Origin: JANWLD01 sp036278875 | GTDB lineage: Bacteria; Patescibacteriota; Saccharimonadia; Saccharimonadales; 2-12-FULL-41-12 | NCBI GenBank assembly: GCA_036278875.1 | Contig: DASUKF010000034.1 | Location: 1-37,347, forward strand | DNA length: 37,347 nucleotides | Reading direction: 5' to 3' | Part shown: positions 18,607 through 24,855 of the stretch, one piece after another | How positions within the stretch are numbered: the first letter of the stretch is position 1 | How the letters are laid out: the number at the start of each line of letters is the position of its first letter | The notes under the pieces: model-generated | Told to the model about the DNA's origin: nothing | The model's database searches: none | Seen by the model: the letters and a program-made list of their open reading frames with translations, nothing else | Translations under genes and position numbers: made by a program

Positions 18607-19137
18607 ATCAGCAAAAAACCCCGTCTGAATAATGCGATAAAATCGCAGACTCTGCGAGTAATCGACCAGGACGGCAACCAGATAGGTGTACTTTCCAGGA
18701 ACGAGGCTTTAGACATGGCTTCGGACCAGGGACTTGATCTGGTAGAGATATCGCCGGACGCGAATCCGCCCGTAGCAAAGATTGTTGACTGGGGAAAGTT
18801 TAACTACCAGAGAACGAAACAGCTTCAGAAGAACAAGCGCAAAAGCAAATCCCTTGAGGTAAAACAAATGCGCTTCGGGCTGAAGATAAGCGACCATGAT
18901 CTGGGCGTCAAGCTTAAGAAAGTCTCGGGCTTCCTGGAGACCGGGCATAAGGTAAAACTTGTGGTATTCTTCAGGGGCAGAGAGCTGGCCCACAAGGATT
19001 TAGGCTTTAGGCTAGCCGAAAAGGTCCTGGAAATACTTGGAGAACAGGCCATAGTAGAGCAACAGCCCCAGTTGTCGGGAAAACAATTAAGTTTAGTTGT
19101 CAGGAGCAACAATAATGCCAAAGTTAAAGACGCATAG
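18607..19137 (+). CDS. infC: Translation initiation factor IF-3, likely AUC start
   Basis: The 176-residue protein has both IF-3 domains: an N-terminal region (NNAIKSQTLRVIDQDG, LDLVEISPDANPPVAKI) and, after a basic linker, the C-terminal domain (MRFGLKISDHDLGVKLKKV, VVFFRGRELAHKDLG). IF-3 binds the 30S subunit and checks start codons. The upstream in-frame TTG at 18562 overlaps the promoter. A good AGGAG at 18594-18598 is followed eight bases later by in-frame ATC (18607), matching the known habit of infC to use rare AUU/AUC starts for self-control. There is no ATG at this position. The 3' end overlaps rpmI by 23 bases. Confidence 0.93.
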   Translation: MSKKPRLNNAIKSQTLRVIDQDGNQIGVLSRNEALDMASDQGLDLVEISPDANPPVAKIVDWGKFNYQRTKQLQKNKRKSKSLEVKQMRFGLKISDHDLGVKLKKVSGFLETGHKVKLVVFFRGRELAHKDLGFRLAEKVLEILGEQAIVEQQPQLSGKQLSLVVRSNNNAKVKDA

Positions 19138-19309
19138 CGGAACCAAAAAACGCATAAAACTAACCAAGACCGGCAAGGTGCTTAGGCGTCATTCGGCTAT
19201 AAATCATTTCCTGCAGAAAAAAAGCGCCTCAAGAAAACGGTCATTAGCCAGAACCGAAGAAGTCAAAGGTAAGGCGCGCAAGAATTTAAAACGTAAATTA
19301 GGAGCCTAG
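19115..19309 (+). CDS. rpmI: 50S ribosomal protein L35
   Basis: The 64-residue basic protein has the L35 pattern MPKLKTHSGTKKRIKLT...VLRRHSAINHFLQKKS. The ATG at 19115 is chosen because AGGAG lies eight bases before it and the family starts with MPK. A longer frame from 19097 is not needed. The gene begins inside the end of infC, in a different frame, and is followed four bases later by rplT, the conserved infC-rpmI-rplT order. Confidence 0.96.
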   Translation: MPKLKTHSGTKKRIKLTKTGKVLRRHSAINHFLQKKSASRKRSLARTEEVKGKARKNLKRKLGA

Positions 19310-19313
19310 AAGA

Positions 19314-19655
19314 ATGCGAGTAAAAGGCGGTAAGAGCGCACACAGACGACATAAAAAAATCCGGCAAGCTACCAAAGGAATGACGCGGTCCAACCGTAGC
19401 AGTGTCCGAAGAGGCAAGCAAGCCTTAACCAAGGCTCTTGTCTACGCCACCAGAGACAGAAAAGCCCGTAAAAGAACTCTCCGGGCTCTATGGAACGCCC
19501 GTATAAACGCGGCCGCCAGGTTGAATGGCACGACATACAGCAAGCTCATAGCAGATCTTAAGAAAAAGGATATCCAGCTTAACAGGAAGATACTGAGCGA
19601 ACTTGCAGTTAATGAGCCGGGCACCTTCTCCGAGATAGTCAAAAACACCAAATAA
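19314..19655 (+). CDS. rplT: 50S ribosomal protein L20
   Basis: The 113-residue protein matches L20, an early-assembly 23S-binding protein. It has the basic N-terminal extension (MRVKGGKSAHRRHKKI, KGMTRSNRSSVRRGKQ) and a globular domain (ATRDRKARKRTLRALWNARINAAAR, YSKLIADLKKKDIQLNRK). AGGAG lies nine bases before the ATG. It is the last gene of the infC operon, and its stop is almost on top of the RNase P RNA promoter. Confidence 0.96.
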   Translation: MRVKGGKSAHRRHKKIRQATKGMTRSNRSSVRRGKQALTKALVYATRDRKARKRTLRALWNARINAAARLNGTTYSKLIADLKKKDIQLNRKILSELAVNEPGTFSEIVKNTK

Positions 19656-19659
19656 ATGG

Positions 19660-19665
19660 TATAAT
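19660..19665 (+). promoter_or_regulatory. -10 box of the RNase P RNA promoter
   Basis: TATAAT lies six bases before the first paired base of RNase P RNA, so transcription can start at the mature 5' end. No clear -35 box is visible; the region overlaps the end of rplT. Confidence 0.6.
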
Positions 19666-19671
19666 CCGGAC

Positions 19672-20022
19672 GCCAGATTATCGGTTGATCGCCTCTATCT
19701 TATAGATAGAGGAGGAAAGTCCGGGCAGCGCAGGGAGAGGTAGTTGCTAACGGCAACCGGGGGTAACCCTAGGGAAAGTGCCACAGAAACTATACCGCCT
19801 TTTTTAAGGTAAGGGTGAAAAGAGCGAGGTAAGAGCTCACAGTTGCGATAGGTGACTATCGGAAGAGGTAAACCCTACCTGCTGCAAGGAGATGTGTCTT
19901 AAAAAGGTTTCCCGCCTAAGGCGTATCATAAGAACCGCTTGACTCCGGCGGCAACACCGGAGCTAGATAGATGATCAACACCGCATTCGCGGATACAAAA
20001 CCCGGCTTACAGATAACCTGGC
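19672..20022 (+). ncRNA. rnpB: RNase P RNA, bacterial class A-like
   Basis: This is the catalytic RNA that trims tRNA 5' leaders. Conserved segments are GAGGAAAGTCCGGGC, CAGGGAGAGGTAG, AGGGTGAAAAG, GGTAAACCC and ACAAAACCCGGCTTA. The ends GCCAG...TTATC and GATAA...CTGGC pair as P1, setting the 351-nt limits. A short T-run (CTATTTTT) follows. The 3' end abuts the stop of the convergent PCD-RNase H gene with no spacer. Confidence 0.96.
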
Positions 20023-20682
20023 CTATTTTTGACTATCCAGACACTTATTGACCATCTCGTCGGCCAGTTTATTCATGGCTCTGGGCACATGAGTAAAAGT
20101 TACTTCCTTAAATTTTCCGGCCAAGTCCTGTACTTTGTCATAATGCGGCTTCAAGTCCGCATTTTTTATTTTATAAAATCCGTTAATCTGTTTGACTATG
20201 AGTTCGCTGTCCATATAAACCGAGAGCCTCCTGACACCCAACGATTCAGCCAGCCGCAAGCCTTCCAGCAAAGCCTGATATTCAGCCTGATTGTTGGTAG
20301 TTTCGCCTAGGTAATTGCTTGATTTTTTTACAACGTTATCTTCCATATCCAAGATAACAACCCCTGTAGCTGCAGGTCCTGGATTGCCTCTTGAGCCCCC
20401 ATCCGTGAACAATTTGGCTTCTGTCAGCCCGGACGTCTGGCTGTCTGCTTTTTTAGCTAAAATATTGTCTATTTCCTGAGCAAATTTTTGATCTTTTTCA
20501 GTCACCTTCCCTATTGAATGGGTAGTAAGCTCTATTTCGACCGTATTATACGAATTCCTGATATCAGGGTGGTGATTTTCTCTCTTCGCTATATCTGCTA
20601 CCTTCGATATAAAGTCAAAGGCCTCATCGAAGTCCTTAAAACTGAATTTGTGATATAAAGAACTGTTTTTTTTCTGCCACAT
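20023..20682 (-). CDS. Fusion: pterin-4a-carbinolamine dehydratase domain + RNase HI domain
   Basis: The 219-residue protein joins two domains in one uninterrupted frame. Residues 1-72 match pterin-4a-carbinolamine dehydratase (PCD/DCoH): FSFKDFDEAFDFISKVA, ENHHPDI with catalytic His37-His38, Tyr45, TTHS (His55) and KD (Asp64). Residues 90-215 are RNase HI: LFTDGGSRGNPGP (Asp94), NNQAEYQALLEGL (Glu134), YMDSEL (Asp158) and LADEMVN (Asp208), so the DEDD acidic set is complete. PCD recycles oxidised pterins; RNase HI cuts RNA in RNA-DNA hybrids. A GTG start 14 codons upstream lies in a tRNA-derived repeat and is less likely than ATG 20682. TAAGAT ends seven bases before that ATG. I infer that both activities survive; why they are fused is unknown. 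Confidence 0.85.
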   Translation of the reverse strand: MWQKKNSSLYHKFSFKDFDEAFDFISKVADIAKRENHHPDIRNSYNTVEIELTTHSIGKVTEKDQKFAQEIDNILAKKADSQTSGLTEAKLFTDGGSRGNPGPAATGVVILDMEDNVVKKSSNYLGETTNNQAEYQALLEGLRLAESLGVRRLSVYMDSELIVKQINGFYKIKNADLKPHYDKVQDLAGKFKEVTFTHVPRAMNKLADEMVNKCLDSQK

Positions 20683-20698
20683 CTTGTCTATCTTATCA

Positions 20699-20738
20699 TG
20701 GTCGGGGTGACAGGACTTGGTCACGTTCCGCGACCCCG
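20699..20738 (-). other. tRNA-Pro-derived mini-tRNA-like fragment ending in ACCA
   Basis: The segment 20700-20719 is a 20-base exact copy of 20886-20905, the T-loop to CCA part of tRNA-Pro. In the copy CGGGGT (20733-20738) can pair with ACCCCG (20703-20708), followed by ACCA, giving a truncated tRNA-like form of 40 nt without D and anticodon arms. It may be a recombination scar or a decayed tRNA. Confidence 0.45.
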
Positions 20739-20890
20739 CAACTTCATCTTTGAAAACAAGTTTTCAAGAGAAGGTTGTCTTGCGAACTGCCACCGGCAGT
20801 TCTCACCTCCTCCCTCACTCCGTGAGGTCGCAGATTAAATCGACACGACCAATGAAAACACCCGGAATAACCGGGCACTTTCATTGGTCG
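20719..20890. repeat. Row of five hairpins downstream of tRNA-Pro
   Basis: Five consecutive inverted repeats lie between tRNA-Pro and its fragment: GGTC...GACC at 20719-20735, TTGAAAAC/GTTTTCAA at 20750-20767, GAACTGCC/GGCAGTTC at 20784-20802, CCTCAC/GTGAGG at 20813-20827, and a long one at 20846-20890. The last pairs CGACCAATGAAA with TTTCATTGGTCG and encloses CCCGG/CCGGG. Its outer arm includes the tRNA 3' end. 20820-20833 is also an inverted 14-base copy of tRNA-Pro 20909-20922. Confidence 0.6.
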
Positions 20891-20961
20891 GGGTGACAGG
20901 ACTTGAACCTGCGACCTCACGGCCCCCAGCCGTACGCGCTAGCCAACTGCGCCACACCCCG
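20885..20961 (-). tRNA. tRNA-Pro (GGG)
   Basis: Cloverleaf with acceptor CGGGGTG/CACCCCG, anticodon stem TACGG/CCGTG around loop CTGGGGG (anticodon GGG), T-loop TTCAAGT and encoded ACCA. It lies just upstream, on the same strand, of the hairpin row and the PCD-RNase H gene. Confidence 0.96.
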
Positions 20962-20975
20962 ACATATTAAACAGT

Positions 20976-21617
20976 TTACAGTATTAGCCAAGGAACCAAG
21001 AAGTGAATTATAGAATCGTTTATCCTTATGAGCAAATCCACAAATACAGGTACCAGCAGAATAAGACTGAATACTATTATGACCCCGAACCCTTCTAAGG
21101 ATGCCATGAACGCCTGGAAGGATTCCGGTGCAAAGGCATAGAGCAGTCTGGAGCCGTCAAGCGGCGGAATCGGTATCATATTGAAAACAAAAAGTCCGAT
21201 ATTAACTATCATGAATATGGCAATAGTTCTTATAACACCTATATCGGCAGTATATCTGAAGAGATTAAGAAATCCGGCCGCAGTAAGTGCAAGCAGCAGG
21301 TTAGTCAGCGGACCGGCTATACCTACCAGAGCGGCTCCGAATTCACCGAACCTGACCCTGAAAGGGTTAAAAGGTACCGGTTTGGCGGCAAGCAGCGGCA
21401 CCTGAAAAAGCAGCAGTGTTATAAGAGGCAAAAGCAACGTAGCAAACGGATCTACGTGCCTTATCGGATTTAATGATACCCTGCCTTGAAGCGACGCAGT
21501 ATCATCGCCCAGCCAATGGCTAGTAAATGCATGCATAGCCTCATGCAGAGTAATTGAAGCCGCTAAAGAGATGAAGATTATAACTATCGTCCCAATATCG
21601 ATATCCGAGTTAATCAT
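20976..21617 (-). CDS. Site-2 protease family (M50) integral membrane zinc metalloprotease
   Basis: The 213-residue protein has about five membrane helices. The M50 zinc motif HEAMH lies at residues 25-29 in the first long helix, followed by LNPIRHVDP and the C-terminal third ligand in PPLDGSRLL. This is the small, PDZ-less S2P class (YwhC/Rv1422-like) that cuts proteins within the membrane. The longer frame from 21692 adds 25 non-family residues; ATG 21617 is chosen. A TATACT box ends exactly seven bases before this ATG and no Shine-Dalgarno sequence is present, suggesting a leaderless mRNA. The substrate is unknown. Confidence 0.87.
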   Translation of the reverse strand: MINSDIDIGTIVIIFISLAASITLHEAMHAFTSHWLGDDTASLQGRVSLNPIRHVDPFATLLLPLITLLLFQVPLLAAKPVPFNPFRVRFGEFGAALVGIAGPLTNLLLALTAAGFLNLFRYTADIGVIRTIAIFMIVNIGLFVFNMIPIPPLDGSRLLYAFAPESFQAFMASLEGFGVIIVFSLILLVPVFVDLLIRINDSIIHFLVPWLIL

Positions 21618-21657
21618 GCTAAACAGTATACAGCAGGGCCGCGCCAGGTATAAATCC

Positions 21658-21686
21658 TTGCTTTTAAGAGGAAAACCGGTTACAAT
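21658..21686 (+). promoter_or_regulatory. Promoter of rpmB
   Basis: TTGCTT (21658-21663), a 17-base spacer and TACAAT (21681-21686) precede rpmB by about 33 bases. It is divergent from the M50 protease promoter. Confidence 0.5.
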
Positions 21687-21719
21687 GGTCATCTGTTAAA
21701 CGGATTCTAGGTATATATA

Positions 21720-21947
21720 ATGCAAAAATGTGAAGTAACCGGTAAAGGCAAGCAGTTCGGCCACAATGTAAGCTTCTCTCTTCGTAGAACACCAAAGACA
21801 TGGAAGCCGAATCTTCAGGCAAAGACAGTCATTATAGACGGTAAGAAAGTGCGTATGAAGTTAAGCACCTCCGCTATACGTACCCTGAAAAAGAAGGGTC
21901 TATTAAACTCTGAAACACCGAAAACCGCAGAAAAAACCAAGTCTTAA
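21720..21947 (+). CDS. rpmB: 50S ribosomal protein L28
   Basis: The 75-residue protein begins MQKCEVTGKGKQFGHNVS and continues with SLRRTPKTWKPNLQ, typical of L28, with a basic centre (IDGKKVRMKLSTSAIRTLKKKG). A Thr/Lys/Glu-rich tail of about 12 residues extends past the family core. Only a weak TAGG lies before the ATG. The stop overlaps the convergent MBL gene by four bases. Confidence 0.93.
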   Translation: MQKCEVTGKGKQFGHNVSFSLRRTPKTWKPNLQAKTVIIDGKKVRMKLSTSAIRTLKKKGLLNSETPKTAEKTKS

Positions 21948-22576
21948 AGACTATTTTTCAAGATAACCAGCCGGGTTCCTTCGGCAAACTCCCGGCCTTT
22001 AAGAGTCAGCGAGTCAAGCTCTTCCGCTGGCTCCATTGATAGCACCTTACGCGCATCTTCAAGACTATCCTGAGGCACTTCGTATTTAATTTTCGAGTCT
22101 TTGTAATGCGTAGGGATCACTATGCTCGGCCCTATCTTTTTTATGATTTTAAGGGCTCCGGCGGCATCCAGCGTATAACCGTTGCCTCCTACGGGAATCA
22201 AAAGTACGTCTATCATACCTAAGCGTTCCAGCTGGTCATCATCTATATCCGGGTAAATATGCCCTACAACGCCAACTTTAAAATCATCTATGGCCAGCCT
22301 GTACATAGTAGCGTTCTTCTTTCCCGCCTCATCGATATGCGCTTGCGTAGCTATCCCCTGCAAGGAAATGTTCATTACTTCGTATTCTCCGGGGCCGTCT
22401 ACATAGAACGCACTTTTCGGTATACCGGATTTGGCCTGTTTTGATGTAAATACCGACAAATCAGACTCCTTAGTTATAGATTTTTGACCCAGTGAACTTA
22501 AGTTGTCATCTATTACCACTCCCGCCTTCTTAGTCTGCAATCTTACGGCATTAGCACCAAAGAACTTGATTTCCAT
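21944..22576 (-). CDS. Metallo-beta-lactamase-fold protein lacking the HxHxDH motif
   Basis: The 210-residue protein resembles the UlaG/YtnP-type MBL fold: an N-terminal MEIKFFGANAVRLQTKKAGVV strand pair, GPGEYEV, VGVVGHIYPDIDDDQLERLG, IDVLLIPVGGNGYTLDA and PSIVIPTHY. The usual HxHxDH metal site after the first strands is replaced by SVFTSKQAKSGI, so half of the dinuclear centre is missing. Hydrolase activity is therefore doubtful, and a binding role is possible. AGGAG lies seven bases before the ATG. It is the last gene of the thrS cluster, 12 bases after the wHTH/NTase gene. Confidence 0.75.
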   Translation of the reverse strand: MEIKFFGANAVRLQTKKAGVVIDDNLSSLGQKSITKESDLSVFTSKQAKSGIPKSAFYVDGPGEYEVMNISLQGIATQAHIDEAGKKNATMYRLAIDDFKVGVVGHIYPDIDDDQLERLGMIDVLLIPVGGNGYTLDAAGALKIIKKIGPSIVIPTHYKDSKIKYEVPQDSLEDARKVLSMEPAEELDSLTLKGREFAEGTRLVILKNSL

Positions 22577-22588
22577 CTTATTTCTCCT

Positions 22589-23239
22589 CTATTTTTTTTC
22601 TTTCTTTGCTTTTTCTTCTGGTACTTCTTCAGGCTCTTTCTTGCCGGTCCTTGATGTATCAAGAAGCCCGGATTTATCTACCAGTATCTGTTTCTTGGAC
22701 TCAAGCACACTTATTATGAACCTGTCGTTCAGTCTTTTCCTGTAGTTAAACTCCGGCACCGTCATAACTACGTAGCGTATTTCCTTGCCCTCTTTCTTTT
22801 CAAGTTCTGCGACATATTTCCCAGCCTGGGTCTGGTTTATATCGCCTACTAAAAGAAAATCTACATCGCTGCGTTCATCGCGCGTAAACTGGCCTGTCAT
22901 TATCGCCAGCTCAACGTTGCCCAGTCTCTTCAACGAATCATCGGCAGAATCTTCGTCGCTTTCACCTGCAGACACAGGGGCCGTCTTGCCACCGAATATC
23001 TCCGACAGAGCCTTGTAGTATTCATATTTCTGATTAACTTCGTAATAAAGGCGGTTGTTAGTAGTCTCCGACGATATGATTCCTATATTCAGAAGGTTGG
23101 CCAGCTCGCGGCGCACGGAATTTATCTGTTCATCTATCTTCCTGGTAATCTCGCGCACATAGAATGACCTGTTCGGGTTTCCATAGAATAATTGCAATAA
23201 TTTGACACGAGTCTTGGACCCAAACAATTGCTCAACCAT
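22589..23239 (-). CDS. Winged-helix DNA-binding protein with minimal nucleotidyltransferase domain
   Basis: The 216-residue protein starts with a winged helix (MVEQLFGSKTRVKLLQLFY, REITRKIDEQINSVRRELANL, NRLYYEVNQ). A linker follows, then an MNT-like nucleotidyltransferase fold with GQFTRDERSDVDFLLVGD, holding the G...DxD pattern. The last 25 residues are Lys/Glu-rich. Similar wHTH-NTase proteins act as transcription regulators in archaea and CPR. ATG 23239 is chosen because the winged helix begins there; a longer frame from 23302 would run antisense-free through the end of miaA. It starts five bases after the miaA stop, so translation is probably coupled. Confidence 0.72.
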   Translation of the reverse strand: MVEQLFGSKTRVKLLQLFYGNPNRSFYVREITRKIDEQINSVRRELANLLNIGIISSETTNNRLYYEVNQKYEYYKALSEIFGGKTAPVSAGESDEDSADDSLKRLGNVELAIMTGQFTRDERSDVDFLLVGDINQTQAGKYVAELEKKEGKEIRYVVMTVPEFNYRKRLNDRFIISVLESKKQILVDKSGLLDTSRTGKKEPEEVPEEKAKKEKK

Positions 23240-23244
23240 ACAGC

Positions 23245-23961
23245 CTATTGTATCAAAAATTGTTGCGCCAGGACAGAAGCCTCTCTGACAGAGGTAATCC
23301 AATGTATATTCTTATCCCTTTTGAACCAAGTTTTTTGTCTGCGGGCGTATTGCCAATTATCTTTGTACAAATTTTGTTTAGTTTCCTCCAAAGATTGTTC
23401 ACCGGCGAAATAATCTTTCCACTCTTTGTAGCATATGGCATTCATGCCGGGCGCCGCGAAGCCGTATTGATCTGCCAGATTGCGGACTTCTGCTTCCAGA
23501 CCTGCTTCAATCATTTTGTCCACTCTGTGTTTTATACGGGTTTTTAGCTGTTCGGGGTCATGCTTAATTCCGATTAACAAAGTATTTTCCCTGAGTTTAT
23601 TATCATCATAGTCATCGAATCTAAAATCATATATTACGCTGCTGATATAAAGTCCGGTTCCGCCAACCAGAAATGGCACCTTCCCTTTTGCGCTTATGCT
23701 ACCTATAGAGTCGCTTGCTAGTTTCTTGAAATCACTGGCATTAAAACGCTTATCCAGATCCATTATATCTATAAGGTAGTGTCTAACCTCGGACTGTTCG
23801 TCTTTGCCAGGTTTAGCCGTGCCTATATCCATATATTTATAGATGGTCCTTGAATCGGCGCAGATTATTTCACCGTTAAATTTTCTTGCCAGATCCATGG
23901 CCATAGCGGACTTGCCTGATGCCGTTTGTCCGACTATTACAATCAGGGGCCCGGCCGCCAT
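23245..23961 (-). CDS. miaA: tRNA dimethylallyltransferase
   Basis: The 238-residue enzyme transfers a dimethylallyl group to A37 of tRNAs that read codons starting with U. Seen are the P-loop GQTASGKS (residues 11-18), DSRTIYKYMDIGTAKP, VRHYLIDIMD, VGGTGLYI, the swinging-domain segment MIEAGLEAEV and the C-terminal YARRQKTWFKRD. It is shorter than the usual 300 or so residues, mainly within the insertion domain, as expected for a reduced genome. The ATG overlaps the end of the alkyltransferase-like gene by 19 bases, within the thrS cluster. Confidence 0.94.
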   Translation of the reverse strand: MAAGPLIVIVGQTASGKSAMAMDLARKFNGEIICADSRTIYKYMDIGTAKPGKDEQSEVRHYLIDIMDLDKRFNASDFKKLASDSIGSISAKGKVPFLVGGTGLYISSVIYDFRFDDYDDNKLRENTLLIGIKHDPEQLKTRIKHRVDKMIEAGLEAEVRNLADQYGFAAPGMNAICYKEWKDYFAGEQSLEETKQNLYKDNWQYARRQKTWFKRDKNIHWITSVREASVLAQQFLIQ

Positions 23962-24266
23962 AACAGTTCTTCTATGTTACTGACCTTATAATCCTTGGAA
24001 ACCTCTACGCCGTCCCGGATCAGAACCGATTTATGACCCTCTAGGCCTCCCGGAAAGCCTCTGGCAAGACCGCCGTCTTTCATTACTACCCTTTGCCACG
24101 GCAAATCAGGGTTTCCAAAATGGGCGATACCCCCTACAATCCGGGCGGCTCTGGGACTGCCGCACAGAACCGCAATCTGGCCGTATGTCATAACCCGACC
24201 GACCGGAATCTGAGAAACCATATCCTCTACCCTGGCTTTGAATTGCGAATCAACCTCTTTTTGCAA
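23943..24266 (-). CDS. Alkyltransferase-like protein (ATL), Cys replaced by Trp
   Basis: The 107-residue protein has the MGMT C-terminal fold: IPVGRVMTYGQIA, SPRAARIVGGIAH with the helix-turn-helix arginine, and FPGGLEGHKSVLIRDG. The reactive PCHRV motif reads PWQRV (residues 56-60), so the methyl-accepting Cys is Trp. This marks it as an ATL protein, which binds O6-alkylguanine and flags it for nucleotide-excision repair. The start is TTG 24266, preceded by GAGGG at good spacing; the first ATG would cut the conserved helix. It overlaps both neighbours (17 and 19 bases). Confidence 0.9.
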   Translation of the reverse strand: MQKEVDSQFKARVEDMVSQIPVGRVMTYGQIAVLCGSPRAARIVGGIAHFGNPDLPWQRVVMKDGGLARGFPGGLEGHKSVLIRDGVEVSKDYKVSNIEELLWRPGP

Positions 24267-24855
24267 AATATCCCTCGACTTCTTTCCAATTCTTAGCCTT
24301 TATTACTCCTGGAGGTAAATTTTCAGCCTTATTCCAGGAATAATCACCGAAAAGTAAGCTTGTTACTCCGGCATTCGCTGCCGCGACGCAGTGTTTTAAC
24401 TGGTCGTCTATAAGATAGTTAGCGCCAATTTCCTTACTGATTTCATCTTTGGTGTATGTGTGCGAATAATGAGTAAGTTCATCATAGAAACCGGAAAAAT
24501 GTATGTCAGCGAAGAGACCTTTAAAATGTTCCTCAAGCCAATCCCTGGTGTCCTTTTCAATACTTCTTACTCGTGACGTCAACACAACAAGCTTATAATT
24601 TTTAGAAAGCCGGGTTAACACGGGCATGGCTTTGTCCATAATCTTGAATTTTCTTACCACGCCGGAGTTATATATATCCCGGGCCCGGCGTCTTTCTTCG
24701 TGTATATCCACTTGCCACATCTGAGCCCATCTCTCCGTATAGTCAGCGATTGTCAGATTTGTCCCCCAGCGTTTATTGCTATAGTCGACGAATCCTTGTG
24801 CTCCGGCTGCCAAAACATCATCAAGATCTATGGCTATTGTTTTTTTCAAGCTCAT
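24250..24855 (-). CDS. HAD-superfamily hydrolase, 5'-nucleotidase (NT5C/YorS-like)
   Basis: The 201-residue protein has the HAD motifs I (AIDLDDVL, Asp10 and Asp12), II (VVLTSR) and III/IV (YLIDDQ), with a helical cap in between. The composition and DLDDV start resemble the cytosolic 5'(3')-deoxyribonucleotidase type that dephosphorylates nucleoside monophosphates; the exact substrate cannot be read from sequence. The ATG directly follows the thrS stop (TAAATG), and the 3' end overlaps the ATL gene by 17 bases, so it is cotranscribed in this cluster. Confidence 0.8.
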   Translation of the reverse strand: MSLKKTIAIDLDDVLAAGAQGFVDYSNKRWGTNLTIADYTERWAQMWQVDIHEERRRARDIYNSGVVRKFKIMDKAMPVLTRLSKNYKLVVLTSRVRSIEKDTRDWLEEHFKGLFADIHFSGFYDELTHYSHTYTKDEISKEIGANYLIDDQLKHCVAAANAGVTSLLFGDYSWNKAENLPPGVIKAKNWKEVEGYFAKRG

